Virus record (IMG/VR): IMGVR_UViG_3300042691_027833
Coordinates: 1-64,000 of that record
DNA from: a virus
Direction: 5' to 3' (one strand)
Length of the DNA stretch: 64,000 bases
In this document: positions 15,013 through 23,523 of the stretch, piece by piece
Numbering within the stretch: position 1 is the first letter of the stretch
Layout: every line of letters begins with the position of its first letter
Program-made: the position numbers and the translations under genes
Notes under the pieces: generated by a model
Seen by the model: only the letters and a program-made list of their open reading frames with translations
What the model was told of the DNA's origin: nothing
The model's database searches: none

Positions 15013-17256
15013 ATGTCTTTAGAAATATTATTCTATGCGAGAAGCGGGCTCCCTATACAAAATGGATCATCGATAGTCGTTAATTATGGCGGCAAAGACA
15101 AAGCATCATACATAAGTCAAAAAAGTGTTGCTTTAGATATTAATAGTGTTAATGCTAAATATACCGGTAGATTTGATAATGAAGTTCTGTATGAGTTTTT
15201 AGAAGCTGATGAGCAACCAGCTATCGGGAATACAAGTAGTTATAGTCCTCAATACTGGATTCCTTCTTTAGATGAATGGTATAAAGCAGCTTTTTATAAG
15301 GGAGACGGTGCTAATTCTGGCTATTGGATATACGCTACACAAAGTGATACAGCACCAATTCCAGTACAAGCATCATTAACTGGAGACGGACTAGCAAACG
15401 GATCTGGCAACTATGCCAATTATGCTGGTGGCGCTAGTTGGAATGTTCCTTCTGGTAGTGGTAATGTAACCACTGTAGGAACCAACGGAGGTCCTAGTTT
15501 TTATGGAACCTATGATCAGAATGGCAATGTTTGGGAATGGAATGACTCTATATCTGATAATTTAAGAGGTATCGCTGGAGGAGATTGGTTTTGTAACGAA
15601 TTTAGATTATCTACAGATGGCACAACAACACTAAATTCCGATGGAAGCGTAAGACAAAGTATTGTTACATATCACGGCAACCCAGCTTCTACAAGTTCAA
15701 AAATCGGTTTTAGAATCGCAACTTTCTCTAATCCTCTGAATCTGAATGATTTTGTTTTAGTGGATGATGCAAATAATTTAGCAGATGATAATAGTCTTGG
15801 TTCTATTTCGTATGATTATCAAATAAGCCGTTATGAAATTACAAATAATCAATATACTGAATTTTTAAATGCTGTAGGTATGTCTGATGCGTACGGTATA
15901 TATGTTGCAGAAATGGGACAGGATATTAGGGGTGGTATCTTAAGAAATGGAGTGAACGGATTCTATACTTATACAACCAAGCCCAATATGCATAGTAAAC
16001 CAGTTAATTTTATGACTTGGTTTAATGCTGCTAGATATTGTAATTGGCTACATAATGGAAAACCGCAAGGGTCTCAAACAACACTAACCACTGAGAACGG
16101 GGCTTATCCTTTATTCGGTGCAATAAGCGGTATTGTTTTAAAACAAATAGCCCCTCCTACTCCAACACCGACACAGACTCCTACTAGCACATTAACTCCT
16201 ACGCCTACTCAATCATTAACTCCTACCGTTACTAGTACAAATACACAAACCCCAACCAGAACACCTACTCCATCAGTAACTAGTACTATAGCTAGTACTC
16301 CAACCATAACTCCGACCACAACTAACACACCAACGCCAACAGTTACTAGCACAACAACTACCACTCCTGTACCTACTAGAACCTCAACACCAACACCTAG
16401 CACATCTTCCACGCAGATAGCGTTTACTACTAATAGTGCTAATTATGATAATTGTGCTGGTAATGTGAGTACTGTTGGCACCAACGGCATTAGTAGTTAT
16501 TATGGCGCATATGATATGAGTGGTAATGTGTGGGAATGGACCGACACAACTATTGCCTCAACTAATAAAGTTTTAAGAGGCGGTAATTTAGCATATAATG
16601 CATCCTATTTATCGTCTACTTTTCAAACATATGCAGATATTAATTCACGTAGTGGATTTACTGGCTTTAGAATAGGTTCCTACTCCTTGTCTTCAACATA
16701 TCCTAACATGGCTTTAGTATCAGATGTTAATAATATAGCAAACAACAATGGATTTGGCAGCGTTCCATATCTATATTATGTCGGTATATATGAGATTACG
16801 AATGATGAGTATGTTGAATTTTTAAATGCAGTAGCTCAAACTGATACATATTTTTTATATGTTAATAATATGTCGTTAGATACATTAGGAGGTATTAGTC
16901 GCAGTGGTTCATCTGGAAGCTACTTATACAGTGTCAAAACCAATAAGAATAGAAAACCTGTCAATTTTGTTAATTGGTTAAATTGTGCCAGATATTGTAA
17001 TTGGCTACACAACGGAAAGCCTACAGGAGTATCTTCTGTTGGATCTACTGAAAGTGGTGCTTACGACATGACCCAAACTAATATTATAAGACAAAATAAT
17101 GCAACATTTTTTATGTTGTCTGAAAATGAATGGTATAAAGCAGCTTATTATAAAGGAGGAGGTCTTAATGCTGGATACTGGCTCTACGCCACTCAAAGTG
17201 ATACGGCTCCGACCTGTGTACAATTAACACCTACGGGAGACGGTATTCCAGTATAA
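15013..17256 (+). CDS. adhesin-like protein with FGE/SUMF modules and a Thr/Pro-rich linker
   Basis: This 747-aa protein is built from formylglycine-generating-enzyme-like (C-type-lectin-fold) modules. Residues 80-240 are the C-terminal part of one module ('YWIPSLDEWYKAAFYKG', 'GNVWEWND', 'IGFRIA'). Residues 247-370 are the first half of a second ('YEITNNQYTEFLNAVG', 'ARYCNWLHNGKP'). Residues 380-467 are a Thr/Pro-rich tract inserted where the module's middle should be. Residues 473-556 finish it ('GNVWEWTD', 'FTGFRIG'). Residues 565-747 begin a third module and stop in mid-domain. FGE active-site Cys residues are not evident, so binding rather than catalysis is likely. A receptor-binding role is inferred. 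Confidence 0.75.
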   Translation: MSLEILFYARSGLPIQNGSSIVVNYGGKDKASYISQKSVALDINSVNAKYTGRFDNEVLYEFLEADEQPAIGNTSSYSPQYWIPSLDEWYKAAFYKGDGANSGYWIYATQSDTAPIPVQASLTGDGLANGSGNYANYAGGASWNVPSGSGNVTTVGTNGGPSFYGTYDQNGNVWEWNDSISDNLRGIAGGDWFCNEFRLSTDGTTTLNSDGSVRQSIVTYHGNPASTSSKIGFRIATFSNPLNLNDFVLVDDANNLADDNSLGSISYDYQISRYEITNNQYTEFLNAVGMSDAYGIYVAEMGQDIRGGILRNGVNGFYTYTTKPNMHSKPVNFMTWFNAARYCNWLHNGKPQGSQTTLTTENGAYPLFGAISGIVLKQIAPPTPTPTQTPTSTLTPTPTQSLTPTVTSTNTQTPTRTPTPSVTSTIASTPTITPTTTNTPTPTVTSTTTTTPVPTRTSTPTPSTSSTQIAFTTNSANYDNCAGNVSTVGTNGISSYYGAYDMSGNVWEWTDTTIASTNKVLRGGNLAYNASYLSSTFQTYADINSRSGFTGFRIGSYSLSSTYPNMALVSDVNNIANNNGFGSVPYLYYVGIYEITNDEYVEFLNAVAQTDTYFLYVNNMSLDTLGGISRSGSSGSYLYSVKTNKNRKPVNFVNWLNCARYCNWLHNGKPTGVSSVGSTESGAYDMTQTNIIRQNNATFFMLSENEWYKAAYYKGGGLNAGYWLYATQSDTAPTCVQLTPTGDGIPV
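16150..16413 (+). repeat. Thr/Pro-rich low-complexity coding repeat
   Basis: Degenerate ACx CCx codon repeats encode a tract of Thr, Pro, Ser and Gln (residues 380-467 of the 747-aa adhesin-like protein). The pattern TPTPTxT is the same type as the four blocks in the minus-strand gene at 50518-52662. On the opposite strand it makes a spurious Val/Gly-rich frame. Confidence 0.8.
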
Positions 17257-17258
17257 AT

Positions 17259-17498
17259 ATGACAAACTTTACTCTTCAGCAAACCTTAAATGTATATGAT
17301 TATATAGTGCAACTCTATTCAATCGACAATATTGTTATAGATAGTTCCAGCCTAGATACTGCTTTATTGGGACTGAATGACACTAGTATGCCAAATGATA
17401 TTGTTAATGTACTAACAAATATAGCCGGTGTATATAAAATACGTATTCTAGACTTAGACAATAATTTACTACTAAATAGTGAAAAATACCTACCATAA
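17259..17498 (+). CDS. small hypothetical protein in structural block
   Basis: This 79-aa protein is rich in Asn, Leu, Asp and Ile, with a likely beta-rich C-terminus ('YKIRILDLDNNLLLNSEKYLP'). It follows the adhesin-like gene by two bases and is probably co-translated. No function is recognised; a chaperone or tail accessory role is possible by location. Confidence 0.55.
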   Translation: MTNFTLQQTLNVYDYIVQLYSIDNIVIDSSSLDTALLGLNDTSMPNDIVNVLTNIAGVYKIRILDLDNNLLLNSEKYLP

Positions 17499-17513
17499 TA
17501 ATTGGAGATAAAC

Positions 17514-17735
17514 ATGCCAAGACCCTTTACAGATATTACAACAGCCAAATCTAGTGAGCCGCTTAAAAATGGCTCCGCTGTTTTCTCTACTACAAACACA
17601 GGTTCAGTTTCGATCAATAATCTTTTTGTTACAAATACTCCTACTATTTCCGATATTCAATCAAAATACGGCAATAGATATTATAATGGAATATTAGTAC
17701 AAATTTCTAGTGGTCAGACACTTATAGGGGGATAA
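17514..17735 (+). CDS. small hypothetical structural-block protein
   Basis: Starting at ATG 17514 with TTGGAG seven bases upstream, this 73-aa protein is Ser/Thr/Asn-rich and ends 'YYNGILVQISSGQTLIGG'. It resembles small beta-stranded tail or fibre accessory proteins. No domain is recognised. Confidence 0.55.
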   Translation: MPRPFTDITTAKSSEPLKNGSAVFSTTNTGSVSINNLFVTNTPTISDIQSKYGNRYYNGILVQISSGQTLIGG

Positions 17736-17736
17736 T

Positions 17737-17973
17737 ATGACTATTAAAAGAATTAATGAACTACCAGAAGGTAGTGGCACCCTTAGTTCAGACGATATTC
17801 TTTTATATATGGATGATCCGTCTGGCACAGCAGCAACCAAGAAAATTGCTGTATCTCAATTATTTGGTAGTGTTGTGACTAGTTCTAGCATCAAATATAT
17901 TGTTGCTCTAACACAGGCAGAATACGATGCATTGGTTTCTAAAAACGCTGAAACTCTGTATGTGATTACATAA
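17737..17973 (+). CDS. small phage tail/fibre accessory protein
   Basis: This 78-aa protein has the phage-typical pattern 'INELPEGSGTLSSDDILLYMDDPSG', then 'TKKIAVSQL', and ends with 'ALTQAEYDALVSKNAETLYVIT'. That last piece is widespread at the ends of phage tail-fibre and head-associated proteins. It sits just upstream of the fibre-like gene at 17976, so a fibre-attachment role is likely but unproven. Confidence 0.65.
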   Translation: MTIKRINELPEGSGTLSSDDILLYMDDPSGTAATKKIAVSQLFGSVVTSSSIKYIVALTQAEYDALVSKNAETLYVIT

Positions 17974-17975
17974 TT

Positions 17976-20090
17976 ATGTTATTTAAATTTGCCAACTCTC
18001 ATACTAATCTGGCCTATGGAAGCTCATCTGTAAAAGCTGTTATTAATAATAATAGAGCTTTATGGTCAAAACCTGGATTTGCTTGGAATACTTATGATTC
18101 TGGAGGTGTATTTTTTGACATTATGAGAGGGATAGTTTATGGCGACAATCAGTTTGTCGCAGTCTCAACCGTTTTGAATAATGAGTCTCTAATAAATAGG
18201 TGTGGGGTTTCGCCAGACGGAATTATTTGGTCTTGGCATGATGCTGCGGCGGCTTCTTCTTGGGAAGATGTTGCTTATGGTAAAGGAATATATGTCTCGG
18301 TAGCATCATCATCTTCTTCCGTTGGTCTACCCAGATCTATGTATTCTTATGATGGAAAAATATGGAGATCTTCTAATATTAGTACTACTGGTGTTTGGAG
18401 ATCTGTTATCTATGCGAACAATCAGTTTTTAGCGGCGGGTATTAGTGCATTCAGCGTTTCTTCTGATGGGATCTCTTGGAACACTCCTACTAATATTACT
18501 TTTGGCGCTAGATCAGTAGCATATGGAAATGGTATATATGTTGCAGTATCAAATAGCGGAACCAACAGGATAGCCACCTCTACCAATGGAACAACATGGA
18601 CTACCAGATTAGCACCAGCAGCAAATGCTTGGTATGGAGTAGTCTTTCATAACGGGCTATTTATAGCTTGTGCAACTTCCGGAACACAAAGAATAATGAC
18701 ATCTCCAGACGGAATAAATTGGACGCTTAGAAACAATTCCACAGGAGGTTTTTATATTGCGGCTGGCGACGGATGTGTTGTTTGTAGCGGGGGTTCTGTT
18801 TCTACGGACGGAATAAACTGGTCCAATCAAATACTTATTCCCTCTATGAATATTTGGAGAATAGCATACGGTGATGGGATTTTTTTAGCTGCTTTATTTG
18901 ATAATACTTATTCTAGTTCAACAAGACATTTTGCCGTAAGTGGCCAACCAAAAAAGAATACAGATTTCTATTTAGATATATCAGAAAGACCAAGAATAAC
19001 GCAATCTACTTCTACACAAAATATTACGTCTGGTGACTCTAACATAGTTAGGACCACATCTCCGACCACAGTATCGGATTATCTTATACAGCCCAGAAGT
19101 TTGGTTGGTAAAATACAGCCAATTTCTCTATCTATTTCTAATACTTCTATATTGTCAACTCCCAACATTTCCGGAATCGCAACGTATCTATCCGCCGGAA
19201 CAATAAATGTTAGCGGCGTCTCCCCTAATGGACAGTCCGTTACTAGAATTATAAAAACAGCATCGATCCAGTCTGCTTCAAGAGATCAGTTTGTTTCCTA
19301 TCGTTCTGGTTCTTTAGGAGAGTCAATAGTAAATGCTGTTAACAATGCTATTAGTCCCGTTAAGACTAAAACACTATTTTCTACTAAAAATCATACAACG
19401 TCATTATATATTCGAGACACTAATGTTTGGACATATAATATTATTGACTTGACGAGTGTTTCAGTATGGAATTCTGTTAATGGATCGGCTAGGTGCGGCA
19501 CTCTAATTTCTCCTAGACATATAATTTATGCGGCGCACTATCCCCTGACTATTGGATCCAGTCTAAGATTCGTAGACAACAATAATAATGTTATCACCAG
19601 ACAGATCACAAATAAACTCACGGCACCAAATAATAAAAATTATTATCCAGATTATGAGATTGGAATTCTTGATTCAGATGTTCCTAATAGCATTACACCG
19701 GCCAAATTTCTACCTGACAACTGGACTACGAAACTCACTTCAATAATCTCTGAATTATCTTTAGTGCCAACTATATATACTAATCAAAATGAAGAGGTTT
19801 TCACCTCTGATTGGGTTAAAGACGATGGTATGATTAGGTGTTCGGCACCAACCGTCCAATCTAGGTTAGATTTTTTTTCTATGTTAATAGCAGGCGACTC
19901 GGGACATCCGTGTTTTATTATGGTTCCAGGTTCTAATGCGCCCGTAATATTAACAGTATGGACTTATGGAATATCCGGATCTGGTACGTCTTTATTTAGA
20001 CATAAAACTAATATTAATAGCCTTATGACGTCATTAGGCGGTGGATATCAGCTGACAGAAGTAGATTTATCGGCTTTCCCATCATACTAA
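17976..20090 (+). CDS. tail-fibre-like beta-propeller protein with C-terminal trypsin-like domain
   Basis: This is a 704-aa protein. Residues 30-320 hold about six beta-propeller-like repeats of the form W-x-x-V-x-Y-G-x-G-x-(Y/F)-V-A ... S-x-D-G-x-x-W. Residues 330-500 are a Ser/Thr-rich linker. Residues 500-690 resemble a chymotrypsin-fold protease: 'CGTLISPRHIIYAAHY' with His521, 'YEIGIL' at 560-565 (aligning with D-I-A-L-L, so the acid may be Glu561 or nearby Asp559), and 'AGDSGHPCF' with Ser641. It probably acts on the virion surface, binding and cutting host surface protein, or processes itself. Function is inferred. Confidence 0.72.
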   Translation: MLFKFANSHTNLAYGSSSVKAVINNNRALWSKPGFAWNTYDSGGVFFDIMRGIVYGDNQFVAVSTVLNNESLINRCGVSPDGIIWSWHDAAAASSWEDVAYGKGIYVSVASSSSSVGLPRSMYSYDGKIWRSSNISTTGVWRSVIYANNQFLAAGISAFSVSSDGISWNTPTNITFGARSVAYGNGIYVAVSNSGTNRIATSTNGTTWTTRLAPAANAWYGVVFHNGLFIACATSGTQRIMTSPDGINWTLRNNSTGGFYIAAGDGCVVCSGGSVSTDGINWSNQILIPSMNIWRIAYGDGIFLAALFDNTYSSSTRHFAVSGQPKKNTDFYLDISERPRITQSTSTQNITSGDSNIVRTTSPTTVSDYLIQPRSLVGKIQPISLSISNTSILSTPNISGIATYLSAGTINVSGVSPNGQSVTRIIKTASIQSASRDQFVSYRSGSLGESIVNAVNNAISPVKTKTLFSTKNHTTSLYIRDTNVWTYNIIDLTSVSVWNSVNGSARCGTLISPRHIIYAAHYPLTIGSSLRFVDNNNNVITRQITNKLTAPNNKNYYPDYEIGILDSDVPNSITPAKFLPDNWTTKLTSIISELSLVPTIYTNQNEEVFTSDWVKDDGMIRCSAPTVQSRLDFFSMLIAGDSGHPCFIMVPGSNAPVILTVWTYGISGSGTSLFRHKTNINSLMTSLGGGYQLTEVDLSAFPSY

Positions 20091-20121
20091 TAATTAGTGA
20101 TTATCTGTAAAAATGGAATAT

Positions 20122-20146
20122 TTGCATTTGGTGTATAGTATATAAT
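20122..20146 (+). promoter_or_regulatory. candidate phage-specific promoter motif, copy 2
   Basis: TTTGGTGTAT (20127-20136), then AG and TATATAAT, in the 89-bp gap before the holin-like gene. The arrangement matches the copy at 14071-14089. A TTGCAT lies upstream but at the wrong distance for a standard sigma70 promoter. Confidence 0.42.
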
Positions 20147-20179
20147 ACTATATTAGTTATTCTTGCGAAGGGATAATTC

Positions 20180-20503
20180 ATGATTAAACCCGGATATCGT
20201 ACTAGTGAATTTTGGTTTACATTGGTCAGTTTTCTTTTTAGCGGCCTGTATTTACTAGGTCTAATAGGAGATAATAGCCAAAAAGAAGACTTAATACGAG
20301 ACGTAAGTCATGGAGTTGAAAGCATTATTTTAATCGGTGGCCAGCTGGCTATTTTGTACAAATATATTAATAGTAGGAAAGAGATCAAAAAAACTTGGAA
20401 AGAAAAAGAAGAACCTGTTGCTACAACCCCAAAAAAGAGAGAACCTAAAAATGCTAACAAGCCAAGATCTAATAAGAGCAGAAGTAGAAAAACTAATTCT
20501 TAG
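20180..20503 (+). CDS. holin-like small membrane protein
   Basis: This 107-aa protein has two hydrophobic segments (about 11-29 and 45-63) separated by a charged loop, then a Lys/Arg-rich cytoplasmic tail. This is the layout of class II holins. GAAGGG precedes the ATG. It opens a cluster of small membrane proteins. A holin role is inferred from topology and context only. Confidence 0.5.
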   Translation: MIKPGYRTSEFWFTLVSFLFSGLYLLGLIGDNSQKEDLIRDVSHGVESIILIGGQLAILYKYINSRKEIKKTWKEKEEPVATTPKKREPKNANKPRSNKSRSRKTNS

Positions 20504-20855
20504 TAGTAAGAATAGTTTGAGTAGTGTCAAGGCTATTGCTGTTGCAGAAGCTTGGAAAGTTTTACAACTAGCCACCGCCTCTGTAATTCAAATTATAGAA
20601 GCCATAGGTAACGATCTAAGCGGACCAGATAAAAAAGCATTAGCTATGGATCTACTAAATAAGTTTTATGATTCGGTATTTGTTGTGGTAGATATTCCTG
20701 TGGTTCCAAATGTTTTAGAGCCAGTACTCCACAAATATATCAAAGCTTTTTTAATGATACTAGTAGGCGCAACTATAGACGCTTTGGTTACGACATTTAG
20801 GAATACTGGTGTTTTCCTAAAAAAGTCTCAACAACCATCACCAGCAACCACATGA
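20451..20855 (+). CDS. helical membrane-associated hypothetical protein
   Basis: The start is taken at ATG 20451, giving 134 aa; a longer frame to 20337 would overlap most of the holin-like gene. The protein is almost all helix, with a hydrophobic segment near the C-terminus ('AFLMILVGATIDALVTTF'). It overlaps the preceding gene by 53 bases in another frame. No function is recognised; membrane or lysis-related by neighbourhood. Confidence 0.55.
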   Translation: MLTSQDLIRAEVEKLILSSKNSLSSVKAIAVAEAWKVLQLATASVIQIIEAIGNDLSGPDKKALAMDLLNKFYDSVFVVVDIPVVPNVLEPVLHKYIKAFLMILVGATIDALVTTFRNTGVFLKKSQQPSPATT

Positions 20856-20880
20856 TTATAAAAGAAAGAGGATAAATATT

Positions 20881-21267
20881 ATGAACTTTAATTTTACACA
20901 AAGTTTTGAAGAGTTAGCAGCAAAAACAGGACCAATGGATCTAGCACTATATGCTGGTGTAGCTTTGGTTCTATGGATTTTGTTTAAAGATAATCTTACT
21001 CCAGTTTTATCTCCTCTTTTTAGTGGTGTTAAAGACCTACTAAACAAGAAGGGGTCTGTAGGACTACCCAAGGTTGATCCTGTGGTACTACCAAAAGTTG
21101 TTGCGGCGGCAGATACAGATGAAATCTTTTTTAAACTCATCGTATCATGGAAGCAAACTAGAGACTTGGCCGAAAAAAGCGGATGTGTAGAAGCTATTAA
21201 GGTAGCTGATCAAATGTTTCCATATCTTAGTCCCACAGTATGTGGCAAAAAAGAGGTTGTTCAATGA
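20881..21267 (+). CDS. single-span membrane hypothetical protein
   Basis: This 128-aa protein has one transmembrane helix at about 20-36 (LALYAGVALVLWILF), a Pro/Val-rich linker, and a C-terminal helical domain with Cys residues. GAAAGAGG precedes the ATG. Its stop overlaps the next ATG (ATGA). Function unknown. Confidence 0.6.
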   Translation: MNFNFTQSFEELAAKTGPMDLALYAGVALVLWILFKDNLTPVLSPLFSGVKDLLNKKGSVGLPKVDPVVLPKVVAAADTDEIFFKLIVSWKQTRDLAEKSGCVEAIKVADQMFPYLSPTVCGKKEVVQ

Positions 21268-21743
21268 ATAAAAATAATGGTGTTTTATGGTTGGTTGCTG
21301 CTGTACTAATAGGTGTTGGGTTTTTTCAACCCTCTATATCATCTGTTATTTTTAAGCCCGCAGCCACCATTGCTACGCCGTCAGATGATCTACAAACACG
21401 ATGCGCAAAGCTTACGGACATAGTACGATCTGCTAAAAATCCAGAAAAACAAACAGATATGAAAAAACTTGTAGGTTTGTATCTAGATTTAGCAAAACTC
21501 ATTTCTATTGACGACGAAGACACTGTTATTAAAAACACAGAAGAAATTAGAGAAGCTAATAGATTAAGTGGCAGGATGTCAGATTTGAATATTAAAAATA
21601 AATACGAGGATCTTGGTCCAGAACTCAATTCTATTGTATTAGCCTATATTGGTGAAGATAATGTGGTACTTTCTCCAGAATTACGTCAAAAAGGAGTAGA
21701 CGTATTTAGAGCATTGGCCTGGGCCATTAATCAAGGTTTATAA
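21264..21743 (+). CDS. membrane-anchored/exported helical protein
   Basis: Starting at ATG 21264 (overlapping the preceding stop), this 159-aa protein has an N-terminal signal-anchor ('GVLWLVAAVLIGVGFF') and a helical soluble domain. It is probably periplasmic or surface-exposed. No family is recognised. It lies directly before the papain-like protease gene. Confidence 0.6.
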   Translation: MNKNNGVLWLVAAVLIGVGFFQPSISSVIFKPAATIATPSDDLQTRCAKLTDIVRSAKNPEKQTDMKKLVGLYLDLAKLISIDDEDTVIKNTEEIREANRLSGRMSDLNIKNKYEDLGPELNSIVLAYIGEDNVVLSPELRQKGVDVFRALAWAINQGL

Positions 21744-21747
21744 ATCT

Positions 21748-22671
21748 ATGCCTAAATTTACTCCTAAAACACTCTATGATATGTACTCTCATGGTTTTTC
21801 TGGTTGTATTGATGAACCAGAACACCTAGAAAAACTAATGAGTAAATTAAAGTATCCTTACTTTAGTGATGCTAATTTTCAAATTCAAGATACTGGAAAG
21901 GGTAAACTTAGCACACCATTTAAATCAGTATTAAGATTTGATAAGCTAGCCTACGAAGAGAGACAAACTACTGGAGATTGCGTAAGCCATGGAACTAGAA
22001 ATGCAGTAGATATTACTAGAGCCATAGAAATTCATGTACATCATGAAAGAGAAGCATGGATTGCTAGAGGAGCTACTGAAGCTATATATGGTAGTAGAGG
22101 TCACGGTGGACAAGGTATGAGTTGTTCTAGGGCCGCTGAGTTCGTTAGTAAACTAGGTGGTGTTTTAGTTAGAAAAAATTATGATGATGTTATCGATCTA
22201 TCTAAATACGATAGTTCTATTGGTTCCAGATGGGGTAGTAGTGGTGTGCCAGACAGTGTTAAAAAACTAGCACAAAAACACCAAGTTAAAACTATTAGTA
22301 ATATTCGTACCATTGAAGAAGCTAGAGATGCTTTAGCTAATGGCTATGGAATAAATGTGTGTTCGGGTTATGGATTTTCTAGAACTAGAAATGAAAAGGG
22401 AATTGCTAGTCCTAGTGGTAGTTGGGCGCACGCGATGGCATGGATCGCTTGTGATGATACTGGTAGTGAACCATTATTTTTAGTACAGAATAGTTGGGGT
22501 AAGTGGAATAGTGGTGGACATCCAGATTGGGGCAAGATTCCAGACGGTTCTTTTTTAATTACCGCAGATGTTGCTGCTGGTATGCTAAGAGGTGGTGGTG
22601 CCTTTGCTTTTAGTGCTTTTGATGGTTTTCCTTTACAAAAACTCCCAGACTATGGATTTGATTACCTATGA
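21748..22671 (+). CDS. papain-like (C1-type) cysteine peptidase
   Basis: This 307-aa protein has the papain triad in order: 'RQTTGDCVSHG' with Cys78 (and Gln73 as the oxyanion-hole candidate), 'GSWAHAMAWIA' with His228, and 'VQNSWGKWNSGG' with Asn248. No signal peptide is obvious. C1-type peptidases in phages may process virion proteins or cut peptides in the host envelope. The setting among membrane and lysis-like proteins favours an envelope or virion role, by inference. Confidence 0.85.
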   Translation: MPKFTPKTLYDMYSHGFSGCIDEPEHLEKLMSKLKYPYFSDANFQIQDTGKGKLSTPFKSVLRFDKLAYEERQTTGDCVSHGTRNAVDITRAIEIHVHHEREAWIARGATEAIYGSRGHGGQGMSCSRAAEFVSKLGGVLVRKNYDDVIDLSKYDSSIGSRWGSSGVPDSVKKLAQKHQVKTISNIRTIEEARDALANGYGINVCSGYGFSRTRNEKGIASPSGSWAHAMAWIACDDTGSEPLFLVQNSWGKWNSGGHPDWGKIPDGSFLITADVAAGMLRGGGAFAFSAFDGFPLQKLPDYGFDYL

Positions 22672-22850
22672 ATATATTAGATAAAATCGCATTAAATAGA
22701 TTAATTAAAATTATTACCAGTTTTATCTTAGGTGTATTAAAGATTTTACAGCCACACGTTACAAACGATAACGTGCCAAATGTTAACAAGCCTAAGTTTC
22801 CTTGGATTAGAAATAAAATTGATTCTATAACAAAAAAGACAAAAAAATGA
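22668..22850 (+). CDS. small basic amphipathic protein
   Basis: This 60-aa protein has an N-terminal hydrophobic/amphipathic segment ('LIKIITSFILGVLKIL') and a strongly basic C-terminus (KPKFPWIRNKI..TKKTKK). It overlaps both neighbours by four bases, which supports it as real. It may be membrane-associated. Confidence 0.55.
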   Translation: MNILDKIALNRLIKIITSFILGVLKILQPHVTNDNVPNVNKPKFPWIRNKIDSITKKTKK

Positions 22851-23092
22851 CAAGAAAAACTTTGCTGGTTATACTTCTTCTATCACTTACCTGTTTAGCA
22901 GCTTGTCGCCGTCAAACTTATGATGGTGGTAGTCTTGCTGTGGTAACTATGGTAGGTGCGCACATTAAAGCTCGTGATATTCCTATAGTCACAAAATATG
23001 CAAGAAAAGACTGCCCAGTTTGTAAAGGTACGGGTAAATATTTGAGTGGCGACGGTATTAAAGAAGTAGATTGCGGCTATTGTGAACCATAA
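22847..23092 (+). CDS. small lipoprotein with DnaJ-type Cys motifs
   Basis: This 81-aa protein has a basic start, hydrophobic core and lipobox 'LAAC' with Cys20, so a lipid-modified envelope protein is predicted. The C-terminus carries 'C-P-V-C-K-G-T-G-K' and 'D-C-G-Y-C', the C-x2-C-x-G-x-G zinc repeat of DnaJ-like proteins. Spanin outer-membrane subunits are also small lipoproteins, but the zinc motif is unusual for them. It overlaps the preceding gene by four bases. Confidence 0.7.
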   Translation: MTRKTLLVILLLSLTCLAACRRQTYDGGSLAVVTMVGAHIKARDIPIVTKYARKDCPVCKGTGKYLSGDGIKEVDCGYCEP

Positions 23093-23109
23093 TAATAAAG
23101 GCAAAATAT

Positions 23110-23523
23110 ATGTCACAAAATGAAAAACTAGAACTAATAGCAGCTAAAGTTATGAATAAAATGAATATTCAAGACAAGTTGCCTAGCAATTTGTATAATA
23201 AAAATTCTCAAAGTATTATTCTTATACTAATGATTATTGGTATTGTATTGTCTTTAATTCGTATTATACAAGAATGCAATAAGAATAAATTACGAGGACT
23301 CAACAGAAACAAACAAGCAGAAGCGATGCAAAAAGAAGTAGCGACCATATGCATTAAGAAAAATTTATTGACTATGTGGAGATTAAATAAAATTATCAAA
23401 CAAAAACTATCTCCGGAAGATTACAAGCTCTATGGTTCTGAACTTAAAAAAGCTATTATGGAAACTGGTCCAGAACTCACGGAGGATGAAATTATTACTT
23501 TAGTGGAGGCATCCGATGTTTAG
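23110..23523 (+). CDS. single-span membrane hypothetical protein
   Basis: This 137-aa protein has one transmembrane segment at about 36-56 ('SIILILMIIGIVLSLIRII') followed by a basic helical domain. It overlaps the next gene by eight bases. It could be an inner-membrane partner of the lipoprotein upstream, but this is location only. Confidence 0.55.
   Translation: MSQNEKLELIAAKVMNKMNIQDKLPSNLYNKNSQSIILILMIIGIVLSLIRIIQECNKNKLRGLNRNKQAEAMQKEVATICIKKNLLTMWRLNKIIKQKLSPEDYKLYGSELKKAIMETGPELTEDEIITLVEASDV

Noticed and set aside
16209-16412. Minus-strand Val/Gly-rich reading frame
   Set aside because: It is antisense to the Thr/Pro tract of the 747-aa adhesin-like gene.
15013-17256. Diversity-generating retroelement target (FGE/C-type-lectin domains are typical targets)
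   Set aside because: No reverse transcriptase or template repeat is visible in the window, and the modules end in mid-domain rather than at a C-terminal variable region.
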